Assembly: GCA_922989275.2 (NCBI GenBank)
Contig: OV277862.1
Span: forward strand, 16,721,543 to 16,785,542
Direction: 5' to 3'
Length of the DNA stretch: 64,000 nt
Origin: Gari tellinella
Lineage: Eukaryota; Mollusca; Bivalvia; Cardiida; Psammobiidae
Part shown: positions 11,519 to 23,285 of the stretch, piece by piece
Layout: each line of letters starts with the position of its first letter
Numbering within the stretch: the stretch's first letter is position 1
The notes under the pieces: generated by a model
What the model saw: the letters and a program-made list of their open reading frames with translations, nothing else
Database searches by the model: none
Told to the model about the DNA's origin: nothing
Made by a program: the position numbers and the translations under genes

Positions 11519-12660
11519 TACGCACCTTAGTTGAAATACAGGTCCAAAAGTATATATGAATAAGAGTTGAGTTTAAAGTTAATAAATGATTGCTGATTTA
11601 CTTTTATTTTGCTTTAAGCAGTGATCTGCCTAATTGAACTGGCTATTTAGAATACGTAGGAATAAAAGATTGAACTAGTTGTGCATTAAATTCATTCTTG
11701 AGCAGTCGCTTGTACATAACGTTGCATTTATATGCACTTTAGTTGAAAAACAGGTCAAACATTTTTTTGATTGGTATTTAAGACAGATGGCAGCTTAAAG
11801 CAAGGTGATTGCTTAATTGAATTACAGGTACAAGGGTAAATATGAATAAGATGCTTTAGTCTAATTTAGCGAGATAAGTGAAATGGACCGTGACAAATCC
11901 AATCGCTGTAGGAGTAGGTATTGGGTGTGGCTTATGAAGAAGATTTATTTGATTGGTTGAAAGGTGTGAGATATCAACTTGTAGACTTCGAACATTTAAA
12001 AATTGGTAGTGGATCTGGCTTATGAATAAGATTTATTTGATCGGTTGAATGTTTTGAGAACAATAACCTGTAGACTTCGAACAATAAAAATTAGATATTG
12101 GGTGTGGTTTATGATATAGATGTATTTGATTGGTTTGAAAGAATAACCTGATGCAAACGAATTAATACGATTGTTTTTAATTTTTATAAAATAAGTGAAC
12201 TTTGTAGTTTCTTTGAAATATAAATAAGTTTACTTAGATTCAGTAATTCTTCATTTTTTGATGTAGACATTCGTTTCTAAGATTTATTTGATGCAGGCCA
12301 TCTGTAATAAAATGCTTTTATGTATTAATATAAAATAGCTATAATTTGGTGTGTAATGCCTAAAATAGAAAACCGTTCACTCTTATCAGATACAGATCTT
12401 TATTCGGCATAAAATAGCATAAGCATAAACATATTCATAAAAAGTTTACATTTATCATTTACAGCTAGGTCTAGCTTGTTAAAACTTATAAATATATTAT
12501 GCATAGCAAATAGTGAACGTTCTGCTATTTTTTGCTGTGTTCGGAACCAATTCCCGTTTTTGAAAATGTTTATCCCAAGATATTTATCAATACATAGTTT
12601 CTTTTCTACCAGCTACAGTAAAACCTCTCTAATACGGCCACCTGTCATTATTTCAATCAA

Positions 12661-12850
12661 ATATTAACTTTATGAACCCTAGTCACGCATATATGCGTCA
12701 TTTGCAAACAGTGTATCCGTGATAAGTGCACTTGTCCTATGCACCTTAAGGAGCCACTTGATCAGGGTCTACATTGTTTGTTCTTTTGACATATACTGTG
12801 AAAGTCAACCCTAAAATGTCAAAAATGGACTAGACTGAATTGAAATAAAC
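12661..12850. mobile_element. Partial TTAA-B MITE
   Basis: ATGAACCCTAGTCACGCATATATGCG, then TTGCAAACAGTGTATCC, and a right half with CTTGATCAGGGTCTACATTGTTTG and AAATGGACTAGACTGAATTG. The right TTAA end is not recognisable. Confidence 0.6.
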
Positions 12851-13777
12851 AGTGATTATTGATTACAAAGTAATTTTTCTTGTCATTTGTGAAATTAAAA
12901 GTGAATTTTTTCCACATTTCCGGCACGTGCGGGAGGCGATAATTGCCTTGGTATGAGTATTTATCCGATGTGTAAACTGTTAAAACATCATACAAATTAA
13001 TGTTTGACACGCTTCACATACATTGAGCGATTAACGACCAATTATACATGTTCTTTGTTAACAAATGGACCATTTAATTGAATTAAAGACAAGTAATAAT
13101 ATTCCTGTTTTAAAAAACATTCAACAACTTGATTACAACTCTATTAATCAAGGTTATAATTATTTCGGACCCTAAACTCTCTTAACATATATTTTTTAAC
13201 TTTGCATATTTGCAAATTTTCGTTGAAATAATGTCAGAAAACTGCACAAAAACATTATAAAAGAAATAAAGAAAAAAATATTCGGCTACGAAATGACTTT
13301 AACAATTTTCCGAGGCTACGAAATGACTTATGCCTTCTTTGAGGCCATTCATTTTTTAATTTTCGGTGGTTACGAAATGACTAATTCAACTTTTTTTGTC
13401 GGCTACGAAATGACCAAAAAATCGGTTACGAAATGACTTTTAGGTTTTGCGCGGTTACGAAATGACCAAAAATTCGGCTACGAAATGACTTATTTTACCG
13501 GTTACGAAATGACTCGGTTACGAAATGACTATAACTCGAAACGACTCACGGCCGAAACGACCCTAGGGCCGAAACGACTCAGGACCGAAACGACCCGGAA
13601 TCATAGGAAACAATGTCGTGTTCATTTTAGACTATCTATGTCGGATCATGATCCAAACTATTTTACACGGATTTTATCTGGGTAACTCGTGTCAAAGTTC
13701 AAGTTTCTGCTTCGGGATAATAGAAAGGCCCCCGGCAAAACTATCAGTATGACTGCAAAGGCGCGAGTCCCCGCTCC

Positions 13778-13990
13778 TTAACCCTTTTTGTGCTAAGCGG
13801 GACTTGGCTTATATTTGCAAACAATCTAGATTCAGATCAGATGCCGCGTTATATTGCGTCTGATCTGGATCCAAGCTATTTGTTACTCGAAAAGTATTTT
13901 TTCTTCAGATTTAAAAAGATCAAAATTAGTTATAATATTTCGCAGACTTTATATTTGAAGCAGACGACAAATCAGCAGGATAAGGGTTAA
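13778..13990. mobile_element. TTAA-D MITE, diverged
   Basis: TTAACCCTTTTTGTGCTAAGCGG at the left and CAGCAGGATAAGGGTTAA at the right. The central pair is TTGCAAACAATCTAGATTC / GGATCCAAGCTATTTG around a GATCAGATGCCGCG hairpin. Confidence 0.7.
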
Positions 13991-14592
13991 GTTTTGACAC
14001 TTTGTTTTGTTTACTCATTCAACCATAAAATTGTTAACTGATTAAGTCAAGTCCATTCTTTACTTTTTAGGGTTGATGTTAACAATATATTTCAAAATGG
14101 TAAACAGTGCATGCCCTGTTCAGATGACTTATGCTAGCATACGACAAGTGTACATTTCAAAATTCAAATTCAAACATAAGTATGCTGTTTGTTGGTGACA
14201 ATGGGTTAATATATTGTTATTGTTTTCTGATTGCTGATTGCCGACTAAATTCTGATCAGACTAGTTACTTGCTGTTTGATCTGGATATACATTTTTTAAC
14301 AGAATTTACTATCCTAAACTAAATTTTACCCATTTATATAAGCACTTGACATATATTTACAAATTACTATTTTTAATGCTTGATCCGGTTGCGAGCCTCT
14401 TTAATGGTGCCATTTTCTTTTGCTAATTCTGCTGCTTTGTTATTGCTTTCCATGGAAATAGGGTCATTATATTGTTCGGTAGGTCAAGGAACTGGACAGA
14501 GACAGGGGAATACTGCCAATTTACTATAGAAGTCTATGGAGGGGTTTCGTACAGGAGTGACACCACATGTCATTTTCAGATGATTATCTGAA

Positions 14593-14703
14593 ACGCAGTG
14601 GCTATGTTTACGACGAGTCGTAAAAATAACACAAATTCTATGTTTACGTCAAAAAATATTTCCGGTCACGCATGCGCACATGTCGTAAACATAGCCACTG
14701 CGT
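14593..14703. mobile_element. Short MITE with 22-bp perfect inverted repeats
   Basis: ACGCAGTGGCTATGTTTACG is the exact inverse of CGTAAACATAGCCACTGCGT. A second internal pair (TTTACGACGAGTCGTAAA) adds to the fold. No family recognised. Confidence 0.7.
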
Positions 14704-15640
14704 ATCTGAAAACTAATGAGAACGCGAAAACTAACTATAGTTAGCACGAATGAATCACAACATTGTTATTTATTCTGTAGTTAGTTAAGCATATTTATGT
14801 GAAATATTCAATAAGGCCAAATACGATACGATACGATAGTTTTATTGCATAAAACATTACATACAATGCTTGTAGCCAAAACATAATAAATACAGTAGAG
14901 ACAATGGTCAAAAACTCATGATGTTTTCCCAACATCTCCAAAATTCAAGGTAAAGTAATTTAGCACCAGACGAAGAGCTAAATTAATATTAAACGTGTTA
15001 TAGCAATCAAGTAAATACAGTAAATTCTCTCTACCGCGACCACTAAATGAGTTGAAAGTGTACGTTATTTAGGACAAATGGCCGCCTAAAGCAAGATGAA
15101 AGCAAAGCAAAAATGAGATTTCTGCCTTACTCTCAGCCTGCTCTCAGCATACGGCATAGGTATTCTTGTTCGGCGACTGAAAATGGGTCTTGACTTTTTT
15201 CCGCATCTGCTGATCAACACATAATGAAAACGTTGGTAAACCTCATTGTCAGTCTTGATAGCCCAGGGTCAGTTGAAAGAGTGATTGACTAGCCATCCAA
15301 AGGTGCTATAGGTTTGAGTTCAACTCAATTCAAACCTTAATTATTCTTGTAAACAATGTGTTGGGTTTTTTTTTTTTTACAAAATAAGGCAAAAATGACA
15401 AAAGTTGGGGAAAAGTGGGGGTACCGGACCTTTTTTTTTCTTCACAATTTGAGATTGTTCAAGACTAACCCTAAAGCTTCACAAAATTTCCTACTTTTGT
15501 GTACTATTTTTTTCAATCTTTATTTATACAAACTATTTGTACAAGAAAGGTCCTAGCTAATTTGTATTACCATAGTAAGAATAAACCCTGAAAATAATGT
15601 TTTGTCAAGGTCAAAAGAAAAATGTGCGATTTGACTGGAT
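14704..15640. other. Intergenic stretch with decayed repeats only
   Basis: An (ATACG)3 run at 14819-14837, a truncated TA-F left end at 15013-15050 (CAGTAAATTCTCTCTACCGC) followed by a TTAA-A-like AAAGCAAGATGAAAG fragment, and a poly-T tract at 15366-15379. No coding sequence supported. Confidence 0.5.
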
Positions 15641-16965
15641 CCCAGCAGGCACACAACGTTGTTTCAACGTTGAATCTCGGTGGTTCTACCCAGTTGCCGA
15701 TTTGTGCCTGAAACAGTGCATAAAGGACTTCTGGGGTCTTCCTCCACCTATAATTAGCTGGACGTCGCGATATGACTGAAATACTGTTGAAAGCGACGTA
15801 AAATCAAAACCAATCAAATCAAATCAACGTTGAATCAACGTTGATTTTCCGTCGTAACGTTGATCAACCTGATTTCAACCATGGATGACCATCCATCGGT
15901 AGCCAATTTACTGCCAACGTTGAATCAACGTTGAATCAACGTTTATAATGGTTGTAGATAAAAAATTAAAAAATACTGAAATTGAAATTTCTGATTAATT
16001 ATATCGCAGTGTTTAATGTCTAACCACGTCGACTATGATTTATCGTTAAAATAAATTCAATTTAGAAAATCTAATGACAACGTTGAATCAACGTTGAATC
16101 AACGTCGATAATGGTCGCCCAGCAGTTGATTTTCCGTCGCAACGTTGATCAACCCTTTTTCACCCTTGGACGACCATGGGTCGGTACCGAATTTATTTCC
16201 AACGTTGAATCAACGTTGAAAATGGTCGTGGGAAAAAAAAAATCGATGAAAATGAAAATTCTGATAAATTATATTGCAGTGGTTATGTCTCATCACGTAA
16301 ACTATGATTTATCGTAAAAAAATAAATTCAATTTAAAAATCTACTGCCAAAGTTGAATCAACGTTGAATCAACATTGTCAGATAATGGACGTAGGTAAAA
16401 AAAAATTTTTTTTAATAAATAATCATAACAACTTCAACTTAAATATTAATTTGATACTTCATAGTTTAGATGCAAAAGAAATAAGTTCTAAGTTCTTAAT
16501 AGTAAGCACTGAACTTTACATTCAAGTTTACAATTAAAATGAATAAAATACAAAAAGCAAGAAAAGCAAACCAATTCAATGTAAAAATGTTTAATTATAG
16601 ATACTCAGCGTACTAATAAATGAAGCAACCATATTTGATAAGCTGTAATCAAATATCTTCCAACGCCCATGCGTTGTCTACTCTACTATTAGTAGAGTAG
16701 AGCTCCTAAAACCTAAGTTGAATGGAGCATTTGAAAATAAAACAATATCTGGAGAAAACAACGCACACAAAAACGGACAGCCCACTCGAAACAATGTTGT
16801 TTTGACGTTGAATCAACGTCATTTCAACGTTGAAACTTCAACCATTATCAACGTTGAATCAACGTTGAGGTTCAACGTCAACACAACTTTCAAAATCAAA
16901 TATAAATCGTACGTTGTTTCAACGTTGAAGTTCAACGTTGATTCAACGTTGGTGTGCCTGCTGGG
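15641..16965. mobile_element. CAACGTTGAATCAACGTTG fold-back element
   Basis: A 14-bp perfect terminal inverted repeat: CCCAGCAGGCACAC at 15641-15654 and GTGTGCCTGCTGGG at 16952-16965. Both ends continue into dense, self-palindromic CAACGTTGAATCAACGTTGA arrays, with further blocks near 15900-15950, 16075-16110, 16200-16230 and 16340-16375. I recall repeats with this AGCAGGCACA-ACGTTG end in several animal genomes (recollection, unchecked). No coding capacity is apparent. Confidence 0.8.
15735..15830 (+). mobile_element. SINE-like 3' end with (CAAAT)n tail
   Basis: CTTCCTCCACCTATAATTAG, CTGGACGTCGCGATATGACTG and TGTTGAAAGCGACGTAAAATC, followed by AACCAATCAAATCAAATC. It looks like the conserved tail region of a mollusc-type SINE and sits inside the left arm of the CAACGTTG element. 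The head with an RNA polymerase III promoter is not visible. Confidence 0.45.
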
Positions 16966-17137
16966 ATAGAAGTAAAATTTTCCCCACCCACTTTTTTAAA
17001 ATGGGAGATTAAGGCACTATGAAAAATGCCCTATGAATTAAAGCAAACTAATTATCATTTTGTTGTTTTTATTTTACTTTTAGCCTTGCAAACATAAAGT
17101 TTGAGTAAAATAGCAAATAAAAGCACAGGGTCCCGGA

Positions 17138-20050
17138 CACGGCCGTCATCCCTATACTACGATATCAGAGGATACGACGGTAACAGGGGTAAACAAAGCG
17201 CACGAACGCGAGGTAAGTTTCTCAGTATTTTGCATGTTATGTTCTGTAGAGTAGCTTTTGAGACATGAAACCTGTTGGGATCGATAACTGGTATATTTTC
17301 ATACTGTGAAGACAGAAATGCACGAAACAACGATAGCTATCTGGCAGTTTTTGAGAAAGTTCTCTCGGAAATCAGTAGCAAATGGATATTGAAGACATAT
17401 TCCGATACATTACCAACGGCTACACATATCGTAATTCAAAATTACCTATTGAAGTAAAAGATGGATATGTCAACTAACGACAAAGCATGTAAAAGTTGTA
17501 GTTTATCAGCATATTTTTACTAATTGAAAGGTAAAAGAATCAGATGCGATATTATCACAAACACTTCTATAACAGAGCATCTCACTCGTAATGACACTAC
17601 GATCCGGGAGTATAGGACATTTTCTAACAGCTAAGAAATATTCTTCTAGAGAATCAGAAATGAAGAATTCTCTCCAGAACACTGTTTAAAGAATAAAAAA
17701 TCGTCGTTATCAAGGAGTAAATAGCAATTATTAGAAACAGTATTATTACCACATTGCTTGCTGGGATTGCATGTGATTTCAAGTCATTACACCTAGCTTA
17801 CAATCCAGGTGTGTAGTTGCATTTCAAGATTTTATCCAGTGCGGAGGCTGTTATGAAAACTCAATGTGTAAATAAAGGAAAAATAATGACCTTTCAAATA
17901 TGTACAAAATAGTATGAAAAGAATGGAATGTACCGCTATTCTCTGTATAATGAACACTGTCTATGAATTGAAAGCGACAATATGTATTGTTTTTCAAAAT
18001 TTAACTGAGATTTTCTATCTTTTATAATTGTATAGACAATTATTTCGCGTGGTAAGTTAAAATCTATTTATTTAGAAATAAGCTATTGATTTTATTTTGA
18101 AAATGGTTCCCAATCAATGTCCCGATACAGTTTGGTTACCGGCGGAATTGAAACGGTTTAAAATTTCTGATTCTATTACGGGATCAAAAGTGGTTCATGA
18201 TTCGCGAGTCGTAAGGTGATTAAGGAAAAAGAAATACACCCTGTTTACATTTTACAGCTGAAATTTGTTTATTGAAGGTACATATATTCCCCCTTGTTAA
18301 AGCAAATATATTTTTCTTGTGCTCCTATATTACATGAGTTTGTTAATGGCCTTGTGTCCTCCGTAAACCCGTATGTGTGAGTGTAATTTTTAAAAAACAA
18401 TGTACCTGCATTTCAGTTTTCTTCATCTACTAGTTTGAACATATTCTATTTCCATATACATAAGGCAATGGGATCGTGTCACAAATAAATACGAACGACT
18501 CAAGCAGGAAACGTAACACAAACAATACACCCACCTCTCAAGCAGAACACACACACACAGTCATACCACAACAAACACACACACACACGCAATACCATTC
18601 CCTCATCTACACACTAAATAGAAAACAACACGCAAGACAAACATAAAGCAAAGTGAACATAGGAGCCCGCCTTGGTACGGTCAGTAGCAATCAATAACCA
18701 ACTATAAATTAACAAGTGCACGCTCCTGCAGGAGGAATGATAACAATATTGATTACAAGTCCTCACAATGTTAAAATTCGACCCTCCCCACTACAGTGTA
18801 CTTGAACAATGGAGCAATGGCAAACAAAATGTGAAACACTCTCGTATAAACAATACAATATACACCTGTTTGAGCAAATTCTAACACTTCTGGGGGAAAA
18901 GTGTTTAAATGCTCGTTTTTATAATAAACATTACACAAAACAAGAACTATCAACACATGATATTAACACACTGGCCCTAGTATCAATATTTTAGTATTTT
19001 ACAAACAATGCACTTATAAAGAGTACATAGTATCTGAGGCCAGCAGTGAAGATCGAGATCAGCGAGATTTTGTTCTCGGTCTTCACTTCTAGATCTACAG
19101 GACCAAGTATTTGACTGGGACTGATCATGTTTAAATTTTGCTAAAACCTCTTCGCTATGAGTGAAATATCTGCAATGAAATCTACTAAAACTTTACTATT
19201 GACTGCATACAAGATTCAAGCTAATAGTCGTGCAGCGCTCATGTTAACGTCGTTTCCCTTTCGATCTTACATCCATGTCCTATAATTTTTTTTATTGTTA
19301 AACAGAAAATACAATATATTCTATTGCCATTACGTTACGCAACACTTCTTCTCCAATCACTAGTATAGCATGTCACTTTTAGAACGTGTAGGGTAAATTT
19401 GGCTGTCACTTTCTAAATAACTAAAGGGGTATATTTTCCCCTTTGTGTCATCTTGGACTATTAAAATAGATCCGTTCGTTACAATGCTTAGTAAGAAGAG
19501 TCATAATCCACAAAACATACTTTAAATATAAGATGAAACTATGATACGGTCATACCATAGTGCCCTTTTAGTTAAAAGCTCTGTTACATGAAGTATCCTT
19601 TCTCGGAAATCATAGTATCCATAAAACCACGCATACCACACACTAAAAAATCTCTATTTTAGTTCCTGCTTCAGTATTTACAACCAAAATATAAGAGTTT
19701 GAAGCGAAATAATAACTCTTCCGGATGGAAGAGCAACTATATTTTTACTTTCAATTTTAAATATTGTTATTTCGTCAAATTATCTCATCAGTACACAGTT
19801 GACACTGATTTTCGAGAGAATTTTCTCAAAATTTGGCACAAAGCTACACTTTTTCCATGCATTCTTTCTTCACAACATGAAATAATATGCTATGTATCGA
19901 TCCCGTTATTGTTTCATGTTTCAAAAGCTTAGAACTGTACAGAACATAAGTTGCAAAACACTGATGAACTTACCTTTCGCTCGTGCGATTTTTTTTTACC
20001 TCTGTTACCGTCGTATCCTCTGATATCGTAGTATAGGGATGACGGCCGTG
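17138..20050. mobile_element. DNA transposon-like element with about 110-bp TIRs and 4-bp TSD
   Basis: The left end CACGGCCGTCATCCCTATAC and the mirrored right end (GTATAGGGATGACGGCCGTG, to 20050) are identical for about 55 bp. They then stay similar through a GTAAGTTT.CTCAGT block to about 110 bp. CGGA flanks both ends (17134-17137, 20051-20054). ORFs inside are at most 77 codons and unrecognised, so it looks non-autonomous. The CAC terminus and short duplication are loosely CACTA-like, but the assignment is weak. Confidence 0.75.
18547..18588. repeat. (AC)n microsatellite
   Basis: Interrupted CA-repeat inside the long-TIR element: ACACACACACACA, then a 17-bp break, then ACACACACACACACGC. 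Confidence 0.85.
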
Positions 20051-20054
20051 CGGA

Positions 20055-21275
20055 TCTTATAAAAATCTATAGACTATTTTATTCAAAAATAATTTATCTC
20101 TCATTTTTTCACTTTTTGGTGTATTTTTATAAAAAATTAATTTGAACAAAAATCATTTGATCTAAGACTATACTTCCATGAAAATGTCATGCTTATATTC
20201 TGAGAAATTGAAATGAAACCAGATGTAATAAAGTGCAACCTACCTCTGAAAACGGTGTATGCTGTAAACTATGCATCGGACAAAAAAGTTCAAAAGTAGC
20301 GTATCAGTATGAAAACCCTATTTTTTTTATGATCATATGCATTCACCGAAAATGAGTAGATCTATTGTATATATATATATTTATTTTTTTTACGCCATCT
20401 TAAATTTTTTCGGAAATTTCAACATGTCAAAAAAGACAGGCCGACATCCTTAAGTTATTAACTGGTGGCAGAAATATGCCACCATAGGCTTCGATATGCG
20501 GTTGCAGTTTTATCCCTGTCCGCTCACAGTAAGGGAGGTAACTCATGTGGCAATTTCCTGTTTTATATCTATGCGTGACATTCCAAGTATTCAGACAAGG
20601 AAGCAAAAATAGATATTATTCAACGGGTATTTTTAGAATTTCGCTAGGAATCTACCAATAGGTAAATTGTCCCCAAATCAGTTTTCATCATCATTTCAAG
20701 ATGATCGAACTTCTCAAAAAATTAAATTTTGTTCGTGTTTGAGAAATAGTTTAGAATTAGATTAGTCCAAGATCAAACTCTTTATTTATGTTACTTTTCA
20801 AGATTGAATAAGACACTCCTTATATACGCATGTGTGTCCATAGTTTTAATAGGTTGTCACAATTCTACATGTAGATCCAAAACTTCATTGAAAAAGAAAT
20901 CTGTTTGATTTAGGATTTAGTTTCCAACACCATGATCATGACCATGCATGGACTTTGAAATTTGTGGGAGTTGTTTTGCCTTATCCAGGGCTCCAGATAA
21001 GAGGGAATAACTGAACAAATAAAACATTTTCTCACTCATTTCAACACCAAATCCTACATGTATAGCATAGTATTGTAACGTGCAAACCGAGTGACCCAGC
21101 AACAACAAACCCTGTTGATGCAAAGCTTAAGCTCACACCAAGAGATATGTTTGTTGCGCTATATAATTGACTCTACTTCCCAACATACAATGGTTTGGGA
21201 AGCCTCATTTGCATAAACCAACGTACTACGTACGTTACAGTATATGGTGTTACTATTAGAATCGCCGTTAATGGG
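20055..21275. other. Intergenic stretch without recognisable gene
   Basis: AT-rich sequence after the long-TIR element. Contains a TATATATATA run near 20370, a left half of an E-family repeat at 20984-21060 (CAGGGCTCCAGATAAGAGGG ... CTCACTCATTTC), and only short unrelated ORFs. Confidence 0.5.
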
Positions 21276-21528
21276 TTAACCCTTTACCTTATAGAAGCGA
21301 CTTTTAGCGCATTCAATTTATTCATCCGCCAAAGAAAATAGTTCCATTTTATACTGTCATGAATATGTACCATAAGAAATATTTTCTATATCCTAGCAGA
21401 TAGTAACTTAAAGCAGGCTGAAAGTAAAGCAGAATGCGCCTTAAAGGCGCATTCTGCTTTACTTTCAACCTGCTTTAAGTGGTCAACTATCTTCAATACT
21501 AGAAATAGGCTATCAGGTAAAGGGTTAA
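21276..21528. mobile_element. TTAA-A MITE (reference description of the family)
   Basis: About 250 bp. Both ends are TTAA followed by the inverted terminus CCCTTTACC / GGTAAAGGG (elsewhere CCCATTACCCCATA / TATGGGGTAATGGG). The body is asymmetric outside and carries a long, nearly perfect central palindrome: CTTAAAGCAGGCTGAAAGTA, AAGCAGAATGCGCC, TTAA, then the mirror image. The TTAA duplication and CCC terminus are piggyBac-like hallmarks. No coding capacity. Dozens of copies and fragments fill 21-64 kb. Confidence 0.85.
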
Positions 21529-21631
21529 GGTATGCTGTTGCAGACTGAGTCACTGAAAGAAAACCATCTAGTACACTGACAGTGACTGTCCCAAAGGAAG
21601 ACTTAGACTGCTGTTTACCTTCAGTCATGTT

Positions 21632-21856
21632 TTAACCCATTACCCCATAGCTTGTTTCAAGTTTTAAAGAGAGGTTACTGTCAGACTACTTAAAGCAGGT
21701 TGAAAGTAAAGCAGCCTGCTTTAAGCTACCATGTGCTAGAATATTGAAAATATTTCTATTGATACATATAAATGACTGTATAAAATGGAACTATATTTTT
21801 CAGTGGAGGAATGATTGAAAGGGGCAAAAAGGCTTATTTATTGGGTAATGGGTTAA
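21632..21856. mobile_element. TTAA-A MITE with shortened hairpin
   Basis: Reverse orientation. The palindrome has lost its apex (AAAGTAAAGCAGCCTGCTTTAAG), making the copy shorter. Ends TTAACCCATTACCCCATAG and TTGGGTAATGGGTTAA. Confidence 0.85.
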
Positions 21857-21888
21857 ACAGACATCTGTTTTTGTGTAAGAAAACTTAT

Positions 21889-22146
21889 TTAACCTGTTCC
21901 CTTTTTAGCGCATTTATTGATTTAATTTATTCCTCCACTGAACTGAAGAAATAAGTTCCAATTTATACAGTCATAAACATGTACTAATTAGAATTTTTTC
22001 TTCTACATCCTAACAGATGGTAGCTTAAAGCAAGTTGAAAGTAAAGCAGTATGCACCTTAAAGCACATTGTGCTTTACTTGCAAATTTCTTTAAGTGTTC
22101 ACCTGTCTTCAAAACTAGAAACAGGCTATGGAATAATGGGGTTTAA
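21889..22146. mobile_element. TTAA-A MITE
   Basis: Left TTAACCTGTTCCC, right GGCTATGGAATAATGGGGTTTAA. The central palindrome carries several unpaired changes. A further fragment of the same family is at 22320-22435. Confidence 0.75.
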
Positions 22147-22622
22147 AAGCACCATGTACCAGGATAGGGTAATGATTCTATGTTGTGATCTTGAGTATGA
22201 TTAGGTACAGGTTCAATAAATCATGAATCAGTACCTTAGTGGTTAAATATTATATACTGACATAGTACATGTATGCCAAAGACCCTGGGTTGGAGTTCTA
22301 GCTGGGCCACAAGCAGTTCTGTGACAACTTTAACCCCATTGCATGTTTTAGTTTTGAAGACAGATGGCCACTTAAAGTAGATTGGCAGTAAAGCAGAAAG
22401 CTTTACTGTCAGTCTGCTTAAAGTAACTGTCTGCAAATATATCTAAAGAAAATATATCTTAAGTATTTAATTTATGGTAAATTGGTTAATATTTATCACT
22501 CATTAGGGTAATCTTGGTGGAAAGCAGTACATTAAAAACTTTTGTGATACAGATTTTGTTAATTAGTAGACATACTTTAATTCAGCTATTAGAATCTGCA
22601 AAAAAAATAAAAAATACCATTT

Positions 22623-22900
22623 TTGCAGTTTTAAACCCAATACCCCATAGCATGTTTCTGGTTTTGAAGACAGGTGACCCCTTAAAGCAGGTTGAAAGTA
22701 CAGCAGAATGTGCCTTACAGCAGAATGTGACTTAACCCATTAAGCCATACTGACTCATTTTGACTCATTGCGCAATAGCCTCATACTAACTCATTTTGAC
22801 TCACTTTATTCAACTAGCATGCATTGAGATAAGCACTGATAATTGTTTATCGCTTATGAGTTAATGGGTTAAGGCACATTCTGCTTTACTTTCAGCCTGT
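22623..22900. mobile_element. TTAA-A MITE split by a second TTAA element at its hairpin apex
   Basis: The outer copy starts AAACCCAATACCCCATAGC and runs into its palindrome as far as GAATGTGAC. It resumes after 22872 as GGCACATTCTGCTTTACTTTC. The inner element 22732-22872 is TTAACCCATTAAGCC ... GAGTTAATGGGTTAA, a short family not seen elsewhere here. It therefore inserted at the TTAA that forms the hairpin apex. Confidence 0.75.
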
Positions 22901-23152
22901 TTAACCCTTTCCCCAATAGAAGCGCCTTTTAGCGGATATGATTTATTCTTCCGCTGAAGAATATAGTTCCAATTTAATCAGTAATGAATATGTATTATAG
23001 GGAATATTTTCTATGTTATAGCACATGATAGCTTAAAGCAGGCTGAAAGTAAAGCAGAATGCGCATTAGGGCGCATTCTGCTTTACTTTCAACCTGCTTT
23101 AAGTAGTCACCTATCTTAAGTACTAGAACTAGGCTATCAGGTAAAGGGTTAA
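22901..23152. mobile_element. TTAA-A MITE
   Basis: TTAACCCTTTCCCCAATAGA to GGTAAAGGGTTAA, with the full palindrome (AGAATGCGCATTAGGGCGCATTCT at the centre). It abuts the preceding nested copy. A right half-copy of the family follows at 23153-23289. Confidence 0.85.
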
Positions 23153-23285
23153 AGCTGTTATCTGTTAGTATACAAAACATATTTCTTACAGTTCATATCT
23201 ATGGCTGTATGAAGTGGAACTATTTTCTTCTTCAGAGCAATAAATGAATGGCATAAAAATGCGTATTAGTGGGGGAATGAATGGG

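Larger units (their letters stand above)
10533..13530. mobile_element. Fold-back element FB3 with AGTCATTTCGTAACC motif-array ends and about 560-bp inverted arms
   Basis: The left arm holds nine or so copies of AGTCATTTCGTAACCG / GTCATTTCGTAGCCG (10533-10780). The right arm (13283-13530) is the near-identical inverse, spacer for spacer, differing at only a few positions. The arms remain alignable inwards to about 11095 and 12995 with growing divergence. It is nested in the right array of FB2; CGAAACGAC occurs on both sides of the insertion. The near-identity of the outer arms implies recent insertion or gene conversion. No transposase ORF is recognised. Confidence 0.8.
7965..13602. mobile_element. 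Fold-back element FB2 with GGGTCGTTTCGGCC motif-array ends
   Basis: Four GGGTCGTTTCGGCC-type motifs lie at 7971-8062. The inverse motifs (GGCCGAAACGACCC) lie at 10455-10526 and resume at 13537-13596. The gap between those two right-hand blocks is element FB3, so FB3 inserted into FB2's right array. ATAGGAAAC flanks both outer ends (7956-7964 and 13603-13611), a 9-bp target duplication. Terminal sequence is GGTAAC before the first motif on the left and GATTCC in mirrored position on the right. No transposase seen. Confidence 0.75.

Noticed and set aside
10533..13530. Regular 15-bp repeats with variable spacers resemble a CRISPR array
   Set aside because: The genome is eukaryotic, spacers are short and irregular, and the array is mirrored at the other end of a transposon with the same spacers.
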